From Rhizobiales bacterium TMED25 (GTDB lineage: Bacteria; Pseudomonadota; Alphaproteobacteria; Rhizobiales; TMED25): a DNA stretch of 64,000 bases. Positions 61,403 to 64,000 of this stretch are shown in pieces. Each line of letters opens with the position of its first letter. Position 1 is the first letter of the stretch. Made by a program: the position numbers and the translations under genes. The notes under the pieces were generated by a model, which did not search any database, had not been told where the DNA came from, and saw only the letters and a list, made by a program, of their open reading frames with translations. Where the stretch lies: assembly GCA_002168075.1 (NCBI GenBank), contig NHCE01000005.1, positions 378,608 through 442,607 of the forward strand. Direction: 5' to 3'.

Positions 61403-61939
61403 ATGAAAATATCAAAGGGCGACAAAATTGATGAAATATCCCTGCCTAAAACAGATGGAACAATTTTTAATTTGTCTGAAACTAGAGGGAAAAAAGTTCT
61501 ACTTACTTTTTACAGAATTGCTGGTTGTAGTTTTTGTAATCTAAGAATAAATGAGTTTAAGAGGCGGTTTGATGAATTTGGAAATAATTTTACACACGTC
61601 GCCATATTTCATTCACCTAAAAATAATTTAGAGAATTACATGAGAAAACATGGAGAGTTACCTTTCACAGTTTTGGCTGATGAGGAGTTTAAGTATTACA
61701 AGAAATATGAAATTGAAAGATCTCTAGCAAAAACTATCGCAGCAATGTTATTTAAGGCTCATAAAATAATTCCGGCTATTGTCAAAGGTTATATTCCGTT
61801 CTCAATCAAAGGATATTTTGACATTGCTGTAACGGATATTTTAATAAATGAAGAGGGTGTTGTTGATCAGGTTTACTATGCTAAAAAAGATATAGCCGAT
61901 CACTTTAGCTTTGATAAAGTAAAAGATTTCTCATTATAA
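61403..61939 (+). CDS. AhpC/TSA-like redoxin
   Basis: About 178 residues from MKISKGDKIDEISLPKTDGTIFNLSETRGKKVLLTFYR, a thioredoxin-fold opening, with the redox motif GCSFCNLRINEF (Cys-x-x-Cys) and THVAIFHSPKNNLENYMRKHG. A peroxiredoxin-like or thiol reductase activity in the cytoplasm is likely; there is no signal peptide. An ATG at 61400 is directly in front and could also start it. Confidence 0.8.
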   Translation: MKISKGDKIDEISLPKTDGTIFNLSETRGKKVLLTFYRIAGCSFCNLRINEFKRRFDEFGNNFTHVAIFHSPKNNLENYMRKHGELPFTVLADEEFKYYKKYEIERSLAKTIAAMLFKAHKIIPAIVKGYIPFSIKGYFDIAVTDILINEEGVVDQVYYAKKDIADHFSFDKVKDFSL

Positions 61940-61963
61940 TATTTATTTGTTAGTTTCCATCCA

Positions 61964-62515
61964 ATGAACGATTTAATAAAAAATGTTGTTGCGGTTTGTA
62001 TTAACAGTTCACATTCTTTTTCAAAAACTATTCAAAAAGAAATTAAATTAATTAAAATGATAGGGGTAGAGGGTGATGCTCATGCTGGTAAGTATGTAAA
62101 ACATCTTTCTCGGGCGAAAAAACACCCAAAGGATATCAATTTAAGGCAAGTGCACCTGATAGAAAAAGAACTACTTGAAGAACTTTTGCAGGATGGCTTT
62201 GAAATTAGACCTGGAAACCTCGGAGAAAATATTACAACATCAGGTATTGAATTAATTAAATTACCAAAAGATACAATCTTAAAAATAGGAGACGATGTTC
62301 AACTTCAAATCACTGGACTGAGAAATCCATGTTGGCAAATAGATGCATATAAAAATGGTTTATTAAAAAAAATGATATCAAAAGATGAATACGGTAATAT
62401 CATTAGAAAAACTGGTGTTATGACAATTGTTAAAAATGGAGGTACTATAAAAGAAGGAGACAATATTCAAATCATCCTGCCAGATAAGCCACATCAAAAA
62501 TTAGAAGTTGTTTGA
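61964..62515 (+). CDS. MOSC-domain protein
   Basis: The 183-residue protein carries the molybdenum-cofactor sulfurase C-terminal-type (MOSC) beta-barrel. Blocks: GVEGDAHAGKYVKHLSR, RQVHLIEKELLEEL, LRPGNLGENITTSG-like text (RPGNLGENITTSGIEL) and ITGLRNPCWQID with the conserved Cys. MOSC proteins such as YiiM act on N-hydroxylated compounds or transfer sulfur. The gene stands 24 bp after the redoxin and may share its transcript. Confidence 0.86.
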   Translation: MNDLIKNVVAVCINSSHSFSKTIQKEIKLIKMIGVEGDAHAGKYVKHLSRAKKHPKDINLRQVHLIEKELLEELLQDGFEIRPGNLGENITTSGIELIKLPKDTILKIGDDVQLQITGLRNPCWQIDAYKNGLLKKMISKDEYGNIIRKTGVMTIVKNGGTIKEGDNIQIILPDKPHQKLEVV

Positions 62516-62536
62516 TATTACTAGCTAATAATTATC

Positions 62537-63490
62537 CTAAAATTTTTCAGACCACTTCAGTGATTCTTCGACAAAAATATCTTCTATAGCGGGTTTATTG
62601 GATATTAAATCTTGCTCAAAAAGATATGTTAATAATTTTTCAATATTATTTTTATTTGATTTATTCAAACCATGAGGATACGGGTCATTTTCAAAAATGT
62701 GCATTGTATCGGACCACAATTTATCAGCCCATGGCAAGAGAGTTGATCCAATCTTTCTCTCCAAAGCGGCTTTCTTACTATCACTATAGGCTTTGAATAA
62801 TAAATATCCAAGTTCTGGATATTTTGAATATGTTTCGCGGTGGATCATAATGCAATGGTTGATTGGATATATACCAGTTTTATTGAAATAATTTTTTTCA
62901 ATATTGATGAAGTTACTGAGGAGTGGTCGCAATTTTCTTTTATCAAAATCAAGTAATCGGTCTTCTGGCCGAGGGGCGATATACACATCTAGCTCGCCGT
63001 CAATAAGCATTTCCTCAGGATCTTTATCTAAAAGTGATAGTCTTGCTTTTTTTGGGGCATCAAATCTCTGATTTCTGTGTGCATACCAATCTATATCGCT
63101 CCAATGTATACCATACTCATCGTGAAGTATACCTCGGACCCAGACAGCTGCTGTTTGTGAGTAATCTTTTATACCAACTTTTAATTTTTTGAGATCATTT
63201 AGTGACTCTATTTCACTATCTTTTCTCACCCAGATAATACCATGCCTAAAGCCTCTATTTACAAATATAGGCAAGGCAACCATTTTGCAGATATCTCTAT
63301 CTCTCATCATTATGAAGTTAGATAGGGAGAATTCAGAAACCTCAAATACTTCATGATTCAAAATACTTTTATAGATTGTAGGTAATTTTGAAGGAATATA
63401 ATTTAAATTTATACCATTCTTCATTCCTGATATCGACATAGTAAACTCGTAATCTCCACCAAGAATATTAATTTTATTTTGGATATTCAT
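62537..63490 (-). CDS. Cytoplasmic binding-protein-fold protein, 4,5-dihydroxyphthalate decarboxylase-like
   Basis: The 317-residue protein has a periplasmic-binding-protein fold, with RHGIIWVRKDSEIESLNDLKKLKVGIKDYSQTAAVWVRGILHDEYGI. It lacks any signal peptide, matching the Pht5/4,5-dihydroxyphthalate decarboxylase-like group. HRNQRFDAPK and ELDVYIAPRPEDRLLD are possible active-site regions. Decarboxylation of an aromatic acid is one option; ligand binding only is another. It converges on the MOSC gene. Confidence 0.72.
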   Translation of the reverse strand: MNIQNKINILGGDYEFTMSISGMKNGINLNYIPSKLPTIYKSILNHEVFEVSEFSLSNFIMMRDRDICKMVALPIFVNRGFRHGIIWVRKDSEIESLNDLKKLKVGIKDYSQTAAVWVRGILHDEYGIHWSDIDWYAHRNQRFDAPKKARLSLLDKDPEEMLIDGELDVYIAPRPEDRLLDFDKRKLRPLLSNFINIEKNYFNKTGIYPINHCIMIHRETYSKYPELGYLLFKAYSDSKKAALERKIGSTLLPWADKLWSDTMHIFENDPYPHGLNKSNKNNIEKLLTYLFEQDLISNKPAIEDIFVEESLKWSEKF

Positions 63491-63541
63491 TCTGCCTTAT
63501 GGGAAAGATTTGTGATTTATTTAAAAATTTTCAATTCGTGA

Positions 63542-64000
63542 CTATATCGCTGCAGATATTGCTGCGGCATTTTTTGCATTTTTTGCAAGTTGATTTTCAA
63601 TATTTGATATAGCTTCAATTTCTTTAATCCCCCGAGATCTAGAAACTTCTTTTGCAAGCCGATCAAGTGCCGATTCGTATAATTGTCTCTCAGAATATGA
63701 CTGTTCAGATTGGCTTGGGTTCCTATGTAAATCTCTTACAACCTCAGATAGAGCAATTATATCACCTGAATTAATCTTTGACTCGTATTCTTGTGCACGT
63801 CGGCTCCACATTGTTTTTTTAGTTTTTGCATTACTTTTTAAAATCGTAAAAGCTTGGTCAATTAAATTTGTGTCAGATATTGACCGCATACCTGTTGAAG
63901 TTACTTTTCCGATGGGGACTCGAAGTGTCATTTTATCTTCTTCAAAGTAAATTACATAAAGCTCTAATTTCGTACCAGCTATTTCTTGCTCAACAATTTC
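63542..64000 (-). CDS. carD: CarD-type transcription regulator (N-terminus outside window)
   Basis: The last 152 codons are present; the frame is open to the window edge. EIAGTKLELYVIYFEEDKMTLRVPIGKV completes the RNA-polymerase-interacting domain and the rest, with TMWSRRAQEYESKINSGDIIALSEVVRDLHR, is the helical DNA-binding domain. CarD/CdnL stabilises open promoter complexes, notably at rRNA promoters, and is general in alphaproteobacteria. Confidence 0.92.
   Translation of the reverse strand, partial: EIVEQEIAGTKLELYVIYFEEDKMTLRVPIGKVTSTGMRSISDTNLIDQAFTILKSNAKTKKTMWSRRAQEYESKINSGDIIALSEVVRDLHRNPSQSEQSYSERQLYESALDRLAKEVSRSRGIKEIEAISNIENQLAKNAKNAAAISAAI

Overview
The window is AT-rich (about one third G+C by eye), densely packed with genes, and reads as chromosome from a streamlined, probably marine, heterotrophic alphaproteobacterium. 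The evidence is a CarD-type regulator at the right edge, an alanine/glutamate-rich ribosomal-protein tail beside trmD at the left edge, many periplasmic-binding-protein transporters, a complete C-P lyase locus, and a tRNA-His 3' half with U72 and A73, the histidine-tRNA type described for a large alphaproteobacterial clade. I see no transposase, integrase, prophage or CRISPR array. Species cannot be named from the sequence.

Layout. 1-960: tail of a probable rpsP, then trmD, without rimM or rplS. 1047-25022: a 24 kb catabolic block. It holds an oxidoreductase and a universal stress protein; a small cluster with a thiolase-fold protein lacking thiolase catalytic residues, its Zn-ribbon/OB-fold partner, a ThDP enzyme, an AhpD-like protein and an amidohydrolase; a spermidine/putrescine-type ABC transporter (potDBCA); and a mostly co-directional run of acyl-CoA dehydrogenase, GST, 2-hydroxyacid dehydrogenase, alpha/beta hydrolase, cyclase, second ThDP enzyme, M24-fold protein, 2-oxoacid dehydrogenase E1alpha/E1beta/E2 and a 3-hydroxyisobutyrate-dehydrogenase-type enzyme. 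The substrate is not evident. 25086-38030: initiator tRNA, an MFS exporter, a cobalamin-riboswitch-controlled cobalt uptake operon (cbtBA), a TauE permease, tRNA-Arg(ACG), and assorted housekeeping genes including typA and a cold-shock gene.

38232-49827: phosphonate use. phnM diverges from phnGHIJKLN across a Pho-box-like site. A 2H-phosphoesterase-type gene (DUF1045) converges on phnN, and phnDCE, a methyltransferase and an MFS protein follow. Together these would import phosphonates and release phosphate through ribose phosphonate intermediates; PhnP is not seen and the DUF1045 protein is the obvious candidate to replace it.

49945-55709: a tRNA-His 3' half abuts a probably truncated beta-propeller gene with an unusual pair of upstream repeats and a GC-rich, foldable segment. 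Then come small NTF2-like genes, tRNA-Arg(CCT), and zinc uptake genes znuA/znuCB with a perfect Zur-type palindrome and a Fur-family regulator. 56462-61279: a TPP riboswitch heads thiM-thiE-thiD-thiYZX, a thiamin precursor salvage operon in which thiE seems to start with ATT. The right end carries a redoxin, a MOSC protein, a Pht5-like binding-fold protein and the C-terminal part of carD.
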